This document shows positions 1-8,603 of a stretch of 64,000 bases of DNA, in pieces; the first letter of the stretch is position 1, and every line of letters begins with the position of its first letter. The stretch is from Aquimarina sp. BL5 (lineage in GTDB: Bacteria > Bacteroidota > Bacteroidia > Flavobacteriales > Flavobacteriaceae): contig NZ_CP031963.1 in the NCBI RefSeq assembly GCF_003443675.1, positions 682,001 to 746,000 of the forward strand, written 5' to 3'. Below the pieces are notes generated by a model. It did not search any database. It was not told the DNA's origin and saw nothing but the letters and a program-made list of their open reading frames with translations. Position numbers and translations under genes: made by a program.

Positions 1-2
1 TA

Positions 3-89
3 TTTGACAAAATTCATGGGATTGATTTATCAGAATTAAACACTTTTAATAAATCGAACAAAAAGTCCTGGTGGAACAGACTTAGGTAA
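3..89 (+). CDS. 3' end of an unidentified gene (partial)
   Basis: An open frame enters from the left edge and ends with a TAA. It encodes 28 residues finishing in a basic, tryptophan-containing tail (KKSWWNRLR), which looks like a real protein end rather than random sequence. The piece is too short to identify. It points the same way as the alanine dehydrogenase gene 150 bases downstream, which has its own promoter-like element, so the two need not be cotranscribed. Confidence 0.4.
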   Translation, partial: FDKIHGIDLSELNTFNKSNKKSWWNRLR

Positions 90-185
90 TTATAGAGTTA
101 TATAAATTACGACTATTTAATATATCGGAGGTTTATTTACATAATTCTATATTTAATATAAGAGCCTTTACAAATACAGTAATAC

Positions 186-193
186 TAAATTTG
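186..193 (+). promoter_or_regulatory. Bacteroidota-type -7 element for ald
   Basis: TAAATTTG matches the TAnnTTTG -7 consensus of Bacteroidota promoters and lies 48 bases before the ald start. I see no clear TTG -33 element at the usual distance, so only the -7 half is supported. Confidence 0.4.
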
Positions 194-241
194 CATACTA
201 TCCATTTTTATTCGTAATTTGAGATATAGAAGATCACACAA

Positions 242-1441
242 ATGAGCAAACCAACCTCTCCTTTTACCAAAGAGCAACTCTTGCCACAAGAGGAAATGAT
301 AGAAGTAGCACGTAAAAAAGGAAAACTCTTTATAGGCATCCCTAAAGAAACAAGTTATCAAGAGAAACGTGTATGCCTAACTCCAGACGCAGTAGCAGCG
401 CTTACCGCACACGGGCATAGAGTATTGATCGAGTCTAATGCCGGAATAGGTGCTAGTTTTACAGACAATGAGTATAGTGAAGCCGGAGCAGAAATTACTA
501 ACGATACCAAAAAAGTCTTTGGATGCCCAATTATTCTGAAAGTAGAACCACCTTCTATAGAAGAATTGACACATATTAATCCGCAAGCTGTATTAATCTC
601 AGCATTACAGCTAAAAACACAGTCTAAGGATTATTTTCAGGAACTCGCCAAAAAAAGAATTACAGCTCTTGGATTCGAATTTATTCGTGATGCAGATGGC
701 GCATATCCTGCTGTTCGTGCATTAAGCGAGATAGCAGGCACGGCAGCTGTATTAATTGCCTCTGAATTAATGAGTAGCGCTACCCATGGTTCTGGGTTGA
801 TGATGGGTAATATAAGCGGTGTACCGCCTGTAGAGGTAGTGATTATTGGTGCCGGCACCGTAGGTGAATTTGCGGCACGCTCTGCCATTGGACTAGGAGC
901 TAATGTAAAAGTATTTGACAACTCCATTACTAAATTGAGATGTATTCAGACAAATATTGGAAGACCATTATATACCTCTACAATACAACCCAAAAACTTA
1001 TTAAAAGCTCTAAGACGTTGTGATGTTGTCATTGGTGCAGTTAGAGGAAAAAACAGATCGCCTATTATTGTATCAGAAACAATGGTAGAACGCATGAAAA
1101 CCGGTGCCGTCGTTATAGACGTAAGTATCGACATGGGCGGTTGTTTCGAAACAAGTGAAGTTACTTCTCATGATCATCCTACTTTCGAAAAACATGGAGT
1201 AGTACATTATTGTGTACCAAACATTCCCTCCCGCTATGCAAAAACGTCATCATTATCTATTAGTAATATATTTACACCGTATATCCTGCAGATTGGTGAA
1301 GAAGGAGGTATTGAAAATGCAGTACGTTTTGACCGTGGATTAAAAAGTGGATTATATTTCTATCACGGTATTCTAACAAGCAAATCTATTGCGGACTGGT
1401 TTGATTTATCGTATAGAGATATTAATTTGTTGATTTTATAA
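242..1441 (+). CDS. ald: Alanine dehydrogenase
   Basis: Cytoplasmic enzyme that interconverts L-alanine and pyruvate with NAD and ammonia. The 399-residue protein has the AlaDH/PNT N-terminal domain (GIPKETSYQEKR near residue 32, then the V-x-L-T-P-D stretch) and a Rossmann NAD-binding motif GAGTVGEFAARSA beginning near residue 203. A later DVSIDMGGCFETS motif and the CVPNIPSRYAKTSS segment are typical of AlaDH. It is slightly longer than the roughly 370-residue Bacillus enzyme because of about 25 extra N-terminal residues, a form common in Flavobacteriia. The ATG start follows a promoter-like TAAATTTG. The DUF4258 gene downstream has its own promoter-like element. Identification is secure. 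Confidence 0.95.
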   Translation: MSKPTSPFTKEQLLPQEEMIEVARKKGKLFIGIPKETSYQEKRVCLTPDAVAALTAHGHRVLIESNAGIGASFTDNEYSEAGAEITNDTKKVFGCPIILKVEPPSIEELTHINPQAVLISALQLKTQSKDYFQELAKKRITALGFEFIRDADGAYPAVRALSEIAGTAAVLIASELMSSATHGSGLMMGNISGVPPVEVVIIGAGTVGEFAARSAIGLGANVKVFDNSITKLRCIQTNIGRPLYTSTIQPKNLLKALRRCDVVIGAVRGKNRSPIIVSETMVERMKTGAVVIDVSIDMGGCFETSEVTSHDHPTFEKHGVVHYCVPNIPSRYAKTSSLSISNIFTPYILQIGEEGGIENAVRFDRGLKSGLYFYHGILTSKSIADWFDLSYRDINLLIL

Positions 1442-1512
1442 TATTTGAGATGCAAACTAGGTAGCTAAAAAAACACACAAACTCTAATACTCCCAAACTC
1501 CCAAACTTTCAT

Positions 1513-1520
1513 TACTTTTG
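1513..1520 (+). promoter_or_regulatory. -7 element for the DUF4258 gene
   Basis: TACTTTTG fits the TAnnTTTG consensus and lies 21 bases upstream of the ATG at 1542. A separate promoter would uncouple this gene from ald. Confidence 0.4.
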
Positions 1521-1541
1521 GACACTGAATTTTTATAGCAC

Positions 1542-1916
1542 ATGAAAATAGCGCATCGACTGGGATTTTACTTTTTTGGATTTATTATTGGATTATTTCT
1601 GTTGTTCTTCTTTTTAGGAGGAAAAAAGGCTTCCTGTGACTACACTCCTACTGCTCGTGTATTAAAAAACATCAGAATTAAGGAACGTGTCTTTTCTGAA
1701 GAAGTACTTGCTGTTATGCAAAACTACAGTATTGATACGGCAGATATCTCTAATATTCTAAAATCAGGAGATGTAGATTTCGGAAAAAGTAACACCGATT
1801 TAGATTCTTGTAACACCTATTTTATAGAAGGTGAAGCCAAAACAAAAACTATAGGATTGCTTATTGCTAATTGTGATTCTATTGCAAGGGTGAATACTTT
1901 GGAGATTTTAAAGTAA
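1542..1916 (+). CDS. DUF4258 domain-containing membrane-anchored protein
   Basis: A 124-residue protein with a single hydrophobic helix at residues 9-27 followed by a soluble domain of about 95 residues, so it is probably anchored in the inner membrane with the domain outside. The soluble part (ERVFSEEVLAVMQNYSID, then DVDFGKS and a C-terminal GLLIANCDS strand) resembles the DUF4258 family, whose function is not known. In flavobacteria I recall this protein next to alanine dehydrogenase, as here. It lies 100 bases after ald and converges with the acetyltransferase gene, whose stop codon abuts its own. No enzyme motif is visible. Confidence 0.7.
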   Translation: MKIAHRLGFYFFGFIIGLFLLFFFLGGKKASCDYTPTARVLKNIRIKERVFSEEVLAVMQNYSIDTADISNILKSGDVDFGKSNTDLDSCNTYFIEGEAKTKTIGLLIANCDSIARVNTLEILK

Positions 1917-2435
1917 TTATAGTTTTCTGCTCATCACCCAAAAATCAAAATCCTCTTTACCAATATTAAAAGAATGTTCTCCTACAATTGTATATAAATT
2001 TCTTTCATAAAAGCGCACTGCTTTTTCATTAGACTTTAAAACGGACAACCAGATATACTCACTATTATTACTTATCGCTTTATCAAATATTAACTGGTTT
2101 AATTGAGCCCCTATTCCCATAGATAAATATTCTTTTAATATATATATCTTTTGCAGCTTACATCCTTTTGAAGATTCCACAAACTCTGAAGATGAATTCA
2201 ATTGAATCTTAGCATAGCCAACAGCTGATTTTCCATAATAAGCTACCCAATATACATTATGTAGCTTGACAATACTACTTTTTAACTTTTCGATGGAAAA
2301 CGTATGATCGAGATAATCAGTAAGATCTTTTCTATCACCAAAAAGATGCCCAAATGATTGATCGAAAGTCTTTTTACCTAAAAAGGAAATTTCAAGAACA
2401 TCATCTATTGTTCCTATTTTTACGTGAACACTCAT
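1917..2435 (-). CDS. GNAT family N-acetyltransferase
   Basis: A 172-residue GNAT acyltransferase, predicted to move an acetyl group from acetyl-CoA to an unknown amine. The central LQKIYILKEYLSMGIGAQL segment is motif A with the acetyl-CoA loop (here MGIGAQ), followed by WLSVLKSNEKAVRFYER, the typical GNAT C-terminal signature. The overall shape is like PaiA-type acetyltransferases. I chose the ATG giving MSVHVKIG because a longer frame would run into the DUF1272 gene; with this start the two genes are 4 bases apart and presumably translationally linked. It is the last gene of the operon that starts with the PPOx-family flavoprotein. The substrate cannot be told from sequence. Confidence 0.8.
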   Translation of the reverse strand: MSVHVKIGTIDDVLEISFLGKKTFDQSFGHLFGDRKDLTDYLDHTFSIEKLKSSIVKLHNVYWVAYYGKSAVGYAKIQLNSSSEFVESSKGCKLQKIYILKEYLSMGIGAQLNQLIFDKAISNNSEYIWLSVLKSNEKAVRFYERNLYTIVGEHSFNIGKEDFDFWVMSRKL

Positions 2436-2439
2436 ATTT

Positions 2440-2730
2440 TTATCTTTTTCTAGATTCAATATGTCTAAACCTATCCTGTACTTCTTTGTAAATTTCATAA
2501 TCTACAGGTTTATGAATAATTTTAGTACTTATAGGATATTTTTCTAAAAGATGAGATGGTCTCGTGGGTCTTTTGGTAAAACCTCCTCCACAATTGGGGC
2601 ATACATTATGCAAAATAGAATCAACACAATCTTTACAAAAGGTACACTCAAAAGTACATATCATTGCTTCTTTACTATCATTGGACAATGATTTATTACA
2701 GTTTTCACAAGTTGGTCTTATTTCTAACAT
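2440..2730 (-). CDS. DUF1272 domain-containing zinc-binding protein
   Basis: A 96-residue protein rich in paired cysteines: CENC near residue 8, then CTFECTFCKDC and CPNCGGG. This is the DUF1272 pattern, a small probable zinc-ribbon domain of unknown function, ending in the conserved KRPTRPSHLLEKYP stretch. Family members are often only 60-80 residues long; this one has an extra C-terminal tail of about 25 residues. It sits between the PPOx-family gene (24 bases upstream) and the GNAT gene (4 bases downstream), so all three are likely one transcript. Confidence 0.8.
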   Translation of the reverse strand: MLEIRPTCENCNKSLSNDSKEAMICTFECTFCKDCVDSILHNVCPNCGGGFTKRPTRPSHLLEKYPISTKIIHKPVDYEIYKEVQDRFRHIESRKR

Positions 2731-2754
2731 ATGAATGAAATTACGAATTAAAAA

Positions 2755-3414
2755 TTAACCTTTACTTTTCACATACTTCAATACCGCATCAGGGATTTCA
2801 ATATCATCTTGCAAATCTGCATCAGTAATTGGATCGCTTGCTACTTGTCTAATTGGTATCACACCAGCCCAAATAGGTAAGCTATGATCTTCTTTTTCAT
2901 CAACAACTCCTTCTGCTCTAACTTTAGCTGAAGCTGCTTCGATCTTAATTGCCATTACCAATGTGGCGTTAAATTCTTTATCGTTTGGCCGTCTAACATT
3001 ATCCCAATGTTCAGGAACCATATGATTAAGAATACAGGCTAAAGCATCCATCTTCTCTATCGGATCATCTACTTTACGAACTTTTCCAAAGACATTTACA
3101 GATCGATAATTGGCTGAATGATGAAATGCAGAACGAGCTAAGACCAATCCATCTAAATGAGTAACCGAAATACTAGCGTTCCCAGCATCTAATAAATTAG
3201 TGATCATTCTATTTTTTAGTGACCCATGGATGTAGATAGTATCTCCTTCTCTACCATAAGCAGTTGGAATCACAATCGCATTATTTTGCCACACATAACC
3301 TACATGGCATAAAAATGCATCATCCAGAATTCTATTAATTTCTTCTACATTATAATTCGCTCTTTTCGATCCTCTTATTACTTTATTGAGCGGTGTTACT
3401 TGATATTCTGACAT
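2755..3414 (-). CDS. Pyridoxamine 5'-phosphate oxidase-family flavoprotein
   Basis: A 219-residue protein of the FMN-binding split-barrel fold. The segments AFLCHVGYVWQNNAIVIPTAYGREGDTIYIHGS and ARSAFHHSANYRSVNVFG (shown here only as landmarks, residues about 32-65 and 108-125) are typical of the PPOx/NimA-like branch, not of PdxH itself. The exact reaction is unknown. It is the first gene of a three-gene operon and is divergent from a MocR regulator with a 73-base shared control region; MocR proteins bind pyridoxal phosphate, so a link to B6 metabolism is a reasonable inference. A CAAAATTA (TAATTTTG on this strand) lies 26 bases upstream as a candidate -7 element. Confidence 0.8.
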   Translation of the reverse strand: MSEYQVTPLNKVIRGSKRANYNVEEINRILDDAFLCHVGYVWQNNAIVIPTAYGREGDTIYIHGSLKNRMITNLLDAGNASISVTHLDGLVLARSAFHHSANYRSVNVFGKVRKVDDPIEKMDALACILNHMVPEHWDNVRRPNDKEFNATLVMAIKIEAASAKVRAEGVVDEKEDHSLPIWAGVIPIRQVASDPITDADLQDDIEIPDAVLKYVKSKG

Positions 3415-3433
3415 TACCTATTCGTTTTTTGAT

Positions 3434-3472
3434 TTAAACCAAAATTAGTAGTTTTATGGTGTGTTAAACTAA
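3434..3472. promoter_or_regulatory. Candidate MocR operator: two TTAAACYAA direct repeats
   Basis: The 73-base region between the divergent PPOx and MocR genes contains TTAAACCAA (3434-3442) and TTAAACTAA (3464-3472), the same orientation, 30 bases apart, close to three helical turns. MocR regulators often bind pairs of direct repeats near their own gene. The first copy overlaps the candidate -7 element of the PPOx operon. A third TTAAACTAA occurs at 15778 upstream of a decayed MocR copy. The role is inferred from position and repetition. Confidence 0.4.
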
Positions 3473-3487
3473 TCCAGTTTATATATT

Positions 3488-4990
3488 ATGAGTAGTCCGG
3501 CTATATTTCCTTTTAAAAGTAACATTGATTTAGATAGAAACTCTAATCGTCATCTTTATTTACAATTATGTGATCAGATGATTGGTTTTATTAAATCAGG
3601 TAAACTGGCTCCTTCATCAAAACTCCCCGGATCCCGAAAACTATCTGAGGATCTTAGTATTCACCGTAAAACAGTTATCGCTGCTTATGACGAACTAATG
3701 TCTCAAGGTTGGATAGAAAGTATTCCGGCTAGAGGCACCTTCGTAAGTCAGGATTTACCTATTGTAAATCCTAAAAAACTAAAAGATTTCTCTACTATTA
3801 TAGATACTAAAAACACAGCTGGTTTTAATTTCAAAAAACGAAAACACCTTATAAGAAAAGGAATAAAAACTTTACTGATTGCACTAAAAATAGATGATGG
3901 AGTTCCGGATCATCGGTTAGCTCCAATTGAGGATATTGCTAAAATCTATAGAAACATCACTAAAAAAGCACATCATAAAGAGCTACTTATGTATGGAGAC
4001 ATATACGGAAATATTAATTTACGTAAGGCATTAGTCATTTACCTTAACCAAACCAGAGGATTAAAAATAACTGTAGATAACATCCTAATCACCAGAGGAA
4101 GTCAAATGGGCATCTATCTAGCTAGTCAATTACTATTAAATGACAAAAAAACTATTATCACAGGAAACACAAACTATATGACCGCCGATAATACGTTTAC
4201 AGAAGCTGGGGGAATTATAAAACGTGTTTCTGTTGATGCGCAAGGGATTAATACTAATGAAATCGAAACAATCTGTAAAGAAGAATCAATTAGTACTATA
4301 TACGTAACATCACATCATCATCACCCTACTACTGTTACCTTATCAGCAGAAAGACGTATGCACTTATTAGCTTTAGCACAACAGTATAAATTTGCAATTA
4401 TAGAAGATGATTATGATTATGATTTTCATTACAGCAATGCTCCTATCCTTCCATTAGCAAGTAATGATACAGATGGAAACGTTATCTACATTGGTGGTTT
4501 CACCAAGATTATTGCTCCAGCACTTCGTATTGGGTATTTCATCGCTCCAAAAGAGGTAGTAGATGAAGCTGCAAGATTAAGACGAATTCTGGACAGGCAA
4601 GGCGATACTTTATTAGAACAAACGCTAGCAAGAATGATTAGTAATGGTGATGTACAAAGACATAGTAACAAAGTGAGAAGAATTTATAAAGCACGTAGAG
4701 ATTTATTCTGTAAACTATTACAGAATAAACTGGGAGATTTTTTCGATTTTGAAATCCCTAAAGGCGGAATGGCAGTTTGGTTACAACTAAAAAAACCATA
4801 TCATTGGGACTTAATAATTTCTGCAGCACAGAAACAAAATCTAGTTTTTATAAACGATTGGAAACGATATGATAACAACAATAGTGGTCACAATGGTTTT
4901 AGAATAGGATTTGCTGCCTTAAACGAAGAAGAAATTATAGAAGTTATCGAGAAATTAGCGGAAATTATACCAAATACCATAGAAAAATAA
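3488..4990 (+). CDS. MocR/PdxR-type transcriptional regulator (GntR-aminotransferase fusion)
   Basis: A 500-residue one-component regulator. Residues about 15-85 form a GntR winged helix (LYLQLCDQMIGFIKSGKL, KLPGSRKLSEDL, HRKTVIAAYDEL, ESIPARGTFV), and residues about 130-495 form a class I aminotransferase-like domain. The PLP-binding lysine is K340 in GGFTKIIAP, preceded by the EDDYDYDFHY motif that contacts PLP. Such proteins sense pyridoxal phosphate or amino-acid adducts of it. It faces the PPOx-DUF1272-GNAT operon and probably controls that operon and itself. A truncated, frameshifted relic of a similar gene lies at 16028-16120. Confidence 0.9.
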   Translation: MSSPAIFPFKSNIDLDRNSNRHLYLQLCDQMIGFIKSGKLAPSSKLPGSRKLSEDLSIHRKTVIAAYDELMSQGWIESIPARGTFVSQDLPIVNPKKLKDFSTIIDTKNTAGFNFKKRKHLIRKGIKTLLIALKIDDGVPDHRLAPIEDIAKIYRNITKKAHHKELLMYGDIYGNINLRKALVIYLNQTRGLKITVDNILITRGSQMGIYLASQLLLNDKKTIITGNTNYMTADNTFTEAGGIIKRVSVDAQGINTNEIETICKEESISTIYVTSHHHHPTTVTLSAERRMHLLALAQQYKFAIIEDDYDYDFHYSNAPILPLASNDTDGNVIYIGGFTKIIAPALRIGYFIAPKEVVDEAARLRRILDRQGDTLLEQTLARMISNGDVQRHSNKVRRIYKARRDLFCKLLQNKLGDFFDFEIPKGGMAVWLQLKKPYHWDLIISAAQKQNLVFINDWKRYDNNNSGHNGFRIGFAALNEEEIIEVIEKLAEIIPNTIEK

Positions 4991-5395
4991 AGTTAATATT
5001 TTATATCCCTAGGAATTTTTAAAATTATCAATATACCATTCATAAGATGAAAAAATGGTACTATAAAAACCAAAACTACAAATAGGTTTTTAAGCAATAA
5101 ATCATATGTGGTAGTCTTCAGAACATATAACAAACAATTAACAAGAATTATTATAAATATTTACCAAAGCAAACCAATTTATAATATATCAACATGAAAA
5201 CCAAAAAACTTATACGCGAATAAATATTGAATTCACTTTTGAAAATCTTATGCTTCTATTTTCTTTCAACATCATTAAGATCGAAATATAGGTTAATAGC
5301 GAATCGATATGTATTCATCGTGCATCTATAAGAAACTGTTCCTATTAGTTATTTTACCAAACTATAACTTAACTCCTTTGAATCTTTTCTATTCG

Positions 5396-5407
5396 ACACT
5401 ATAGTGT
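5396..5407. promoter_or_regulatory. Perfect 12-bp palindrome upstream of susC
   Basis: ACACTATAGTGT reads the same on both strands and lies 157 bases before the susC start. It could be the binding site of a dimeric regulator. Nine of its bases recur at 15769-15778 (ACACTATAGT) upstream of the MocR relic. The role is inferred from symmetry only. Confidence 0.3.
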
Positions 5408-5447
5408 ATCGCATTTATATATCAATTTTTATTTCATCTGATTCCAA

Positions 5448-5464
5448 ATATGATTTAATCATAT
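5448..5464. promoter_or_regulatory. 17-bp inverted repeat upstream of susC
   Basis: ATATGATT-T-AATCATAT has two perfect 8-base arms around one base, 100 bases upstream of the susC start. This is a plausible operator for the outer-membrane uptake operon, but such AT-rich symmetry can arise by chance. Confidence 0.3.
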
Positions 5465-5563
5465 AGTACATCAATAGAAAATTTTCAAAAGCAATCATAA
5501 CAGATTTTGTTGGGATATACAATTAGTAAAGGGAAAAATCTAATCAAACCAAACACAATCATT

Positions 5564-8500
5564 ATGAAAAAAAAACTCATTAAATTAATAAGGAAATGTT
5601 TCCTTTTGCTCCTATTCACAGCATTTGTGGGTATCACTCAAACAAATGCACAACAAATCATCAAAGGACAAGTGATTGGCGAAGATGACGTAGGTATTCC
5701 AGGAGTTAATGTCCTTGTAGAAGGAACTAATACTGGAGAAATAACAGATTTTGATGGAAATTTCACCATTACTGCTTCGACAGGTAACACTCTTATTGTT
5801 TCTTTTCTAGGTTTTATTACACAAAAAATAGTTATTAGCAATCAAACCAATTTTACTATAAAATTATTAACCGATGTAGAGTCTTTAGATGATGTAATTG
5901 TTATAGGATATGGTAGTGTTAAGAAAAGTGATCTTACCGGTTCTGTTTCTCAAGTAACTGCTAGATCATTCGAAGATCAACCACTCGCTAGATTAGAAGA
6001 AGCCCTACAAGGACGAGCATCTGGGGTTACCGTTGCCAAAGCTAATGGATCACCAGGAGGCGCTATAAAGGTAAGAATCCGAGGTGTTAACTCTATTACC
6101 GGGAATAATGATCCTTTAATAGTTATCGATGGTTTTATTGGTGGAGATTTAAGTACATTAAATCCTAATGACATTGCATCACTCGATGTATTAAAGGATG
6201 CTTCTGCAACCGCTATATATGGTTCTAGAGGTTCTAATGGTGTTGTGCTAGTTACAACCAAAAAAGGAAAAGGAAAAACAAAAGTAAACGTAGACTATTT
6301 CACAACAATTTCCACAGTTCCTGAATTACTTCCTACACTTGGGGCTGCAGATTTCGCAAGATTGGAAAATAGCAGAAGAATACGAGGAGGAGGAAATGAA
6401 ATTTTTACAGCTGCCGAGATTTCCGAGTTTGAATCTAATGGAGGCACTAATTATCAGGATGAAATTCTTAAAACCGGAATTACCCAAAATCTTCAGCTAT
6501 CTGCTAGCGGTTCTGAAGGTAAAATTGGATATTTTATATCAGGAAATTATGTTAATCAAGAAGGTATTGTTATTAACACAAATTACGAACGATATTCACT
6601 CCGTTCCAACTTGAATGCTGAATTATCTAAAAAAGTAAAAGTAGGGCTTAATGTCTATGGAAGTAGAACAACTACCTTAAATAACCTCAATACATTTCAG
6701 CGATTTCAAGGAAGTGCTATTTTACATGCGCTGACTTGGGACCCTACTACTCCAATTCGAGATGAAGACGGTGCTTTTAATAACGTATCAGAACAAAATT
6801 TAGCTTCTCTTAATTACAATCCTGTTGCCAATCTTTCTCTTGCTAATCTTGAGAATATTAGTGATCGTCTAGATATAAATTTAAATATTAGTTATAACAT
6901 ATTTAAAAACACGAACTATACATTAGTTGCAGGGGTTACTACATTTAATTCGTCTAGTGAGAACTATAGAACATTTAGAGTAGACCCTCCATCGGTAAGT
7001 TTTGGAAATAATAAAAACACTACGCATCAAGTTAGTAATATTCTGACTTGGGCAAAGGAGTTTGGTAATCATAATATTAAAGCAACTGGAGTTTATGAAT
7101 TTTCCGGTATTCAAGCTCGTTTTAATGGGTATCGTGGTGATAGACTGGAAGTACCAGGAGGTTTTTATTTTGTAGAAACTGCACCAGGATCAGGTCAATT
7201 TGCTTTTAACAACTTTACTGAAAGAGCTATTCAATCATTAGTCGCTAGAGCAGAATATATTTATGATAAATCGTTGTTTTTTACAGGAACAATTCGTCAG
7301 GATGCAGCTTCTGTATTTGCACCAGATAATAGAGTAAGTTATTATCCTTCGGCAGCACTTGCCTATTCATTCAATAAACTTGGTTTTATAGAAAATAGTG
7401 ATGTATTCAATTCTTTAAAACTAAGGGCTGGTTGGGGACAAGTAGGAAATCAAGAAATCCCTCCTTATTCCCAATTTCCTAGTGTATTGAATGCTGGATT
7501 CTCTTTTGATGGCACACAAATTCTTCCTGGAGTTGCTCCTGATAGTTTTGGTAATGCTGATATTAAATGGGAAACTACCACACAAACCAATGTTGGTCTT
7601 GACCTTGGCTTTTTTAATGGTCGCGTTAACCTATCTATTGATGCATATCAAAAAAATACAGAAGATTTGCTTTTACGAGAGCCTGTTGATGATACAAACG
7701 GAGGAGGAACTATTCTAAAAAATATTGGAGAAGTTGAAAATCAAGGAGTGGATATTTCTATTTCTGGAGATATCATACGTACTGATAATTTTAATTGGAA
7801 CTCTAACTTTAATATTTCTTTTATAAAAAACAAAGTAATAGATTTAGGAGGAGTAGACGAAATCGAAGGAACTTTTGGGAGTATTGATGGGAGAAGTAGA
7901 ACCTGGAATATCATTCAAAAAGGAGAACCACTAGGCCAGTTTAATGGAGCCACCTTTTTAGGAACCTGGAAGACCTCTGAAGCTGCAGAAGCTGCGACAT
8001 TTTCAAGAATTCCTGGTGATGCTAAATATTTAAGAGATGAAAATGGAGAAATAGTATTTGGGGTAATTGGTAATGGTACGCCTACACTGACTTGGGGTTT
8101 TAATAATTCTTTAAGCTATAAGAATTGGGATCTAAACATATTCTTTCAGGGAGTACACGGGTTTGATGTATTAAATGCTGTACAAGGTGTAATTGTAGGT
8201 AATACTGGAAATCAAAGAAGTTTCTTGGCTGTTGAACAATTAAACCAATGGACTCCAGAAAATGAAACAGATATTCCTGCTGGTGGTGATAACGAGGCTG
8301 GCTCAACACGTTTTGTGGAAAAAGGAGATTTTATTAGGTTAAGTAATCTCACTTTGGGATATACTTTACCAAGTTCAGAGCTTTTAGATGGTAGTACCAT
8401 AAAACTTTATCTAACAGGTCAAAATCTATTTTTGATTACCGATTATAGTGGTTATGATCCAGAAAGTACATCAAGATCCGCTAGCAATCAAGGAGCCGAA

Positions 8501-8584
8501 AACGTAGATGTTGCTGCAGGTATTAATGCAGGAGCATATCCGAATCCAAGGTCATTCATATTTGGAGTGAAAGTTGGATTTTAA
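5564..8584 (+). CDS. SusC/RagA family TonB-linked outer-membrane protein
   Basis: A 1006-residue TonB-dependent outer-membrane transporter that forms the barrel of a SusCD complex. It has a Sec signal peptide (residues 1-30, ending TNAQ), a carboxypeptidase-D-like domain (about 32-105, GQVIGEDDVGIPGVNV), the plug (VIVIGYGSVKKSDLTGSV, ALQGRASGV, VRIRGVNSITGNNDPLIVIDG, SIDVLKDASATAIYGSRG-like motif) and a C-terminal barrel ending in FGVKVGF. I chose the ATG at 5564 rather than an upstream TTG because it directly precedes the basic start of the signal peptide. The SusD partner follows 19 bases later. No sugar- or peptide-degrading enzyme is adjacent, so the substrate is open. Confidence 0.95.
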   Translation: MKKKLIKLIRKCFLLLLFTAFVGITQTNAQQIIKGQVIGEDDVGIPGVNVLVEGTNTGEITDFDGNFTITASTGNTLIVSFLGFITQKIVISNQTNFTIKLLTDVESLDDVIVIGYGSVKKSDLTGSVSQVTARSFEDQPLARLEEALQGRASGVTVAKANGSPGGAIKVRIRGVNSITGNNDPLIVIDGFIGGDLSTLNPNDIASLDVLKDASATAIYGSRGSNGVVLVTTKKGKGKTKVNVDYFTTISTVPELLPTLGAADFARLENSRRIRGGGNEIFTAAEISEFESNGGTNYQDEILKTGITQNLQLSASGSEGKIGYFISGNYVNQEGIVINTNYERYSLRSNLNAELSKKVKVGLNVYGSRTTTLNNLNTFQRFQGSAILHALTWDPTTPIRDEDGAFNNVSEQNLASLNYNPVANLSLANLENISDRLDINLNISYNIFKNTNYTLVAGVTTFNSSSENYRTFRVDPPSVSFGNNKNTTHQVSNILTWAKEFGNHNIKATGVYEFSGIQARFNGYRGDRLEVPGGFYFVETAPGSGQFAFNNFTERAIQSLVARAEYIYDKSLFFTGTIRQDAASVFAPDNRVSYYPSAALAYSFNKLGFIENSDVFNSLKLRAGWGQVGNQEIPPYSQFPSVLNAGFSFDGTQILPGVAPDSFGNADIKWETTTQTNVGLDLGFFNGRVNLSIDAYQKNTEDLLLREPVDDTNGGGTILKNIGEVENQGVDISISGDIIRTDNFNWNSNFNISFIKNKVIDLGGVDEIEGTFGSIDGRSRTWNIIQKGEPLGQFNGATFLGTWKTSEAAEAATFSRIPGDAKYLRDENGEIVFGVIGNGTPTLTWGFNNSLSYKNWDLNIFFQGVHGFDVLNAVQGVIVGNTGNQRSFLAVEQLNQWTPENETDIPAGGDNEAGSTRFVEKGDFIRLSNLTLGYTLPSSELLDGSTIKLYLTGQNLFLITDYSGYDPESTSRSASNQGAENVDVAAGINAGAYPNPRSFIFGVKVGF

Positions 8585-8603
8585 CAATAAAAAAATAAAT
8601 TTT

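Larger units (their letters stand above)
4991..5563. other. Gene-free upstream region of the SusC locus
   Basis: About 570 AT-rich bases separate the MocR gene from susC. I see no convincing coding sequence, only a nine-codon frame at 5194. Two palindromes, annotated separately, lie in the last 170 bases before susC. The length suggests a long leader or regulatory region for the outer-membrane uptake genes. Confidence 0.5.

Noticed and set aside
6339..6614. Open frame of 91 codons inside susC
   Set aside because: It is a shifted reading of the SusC coding sequence, which is intact and conserved in the main frame.
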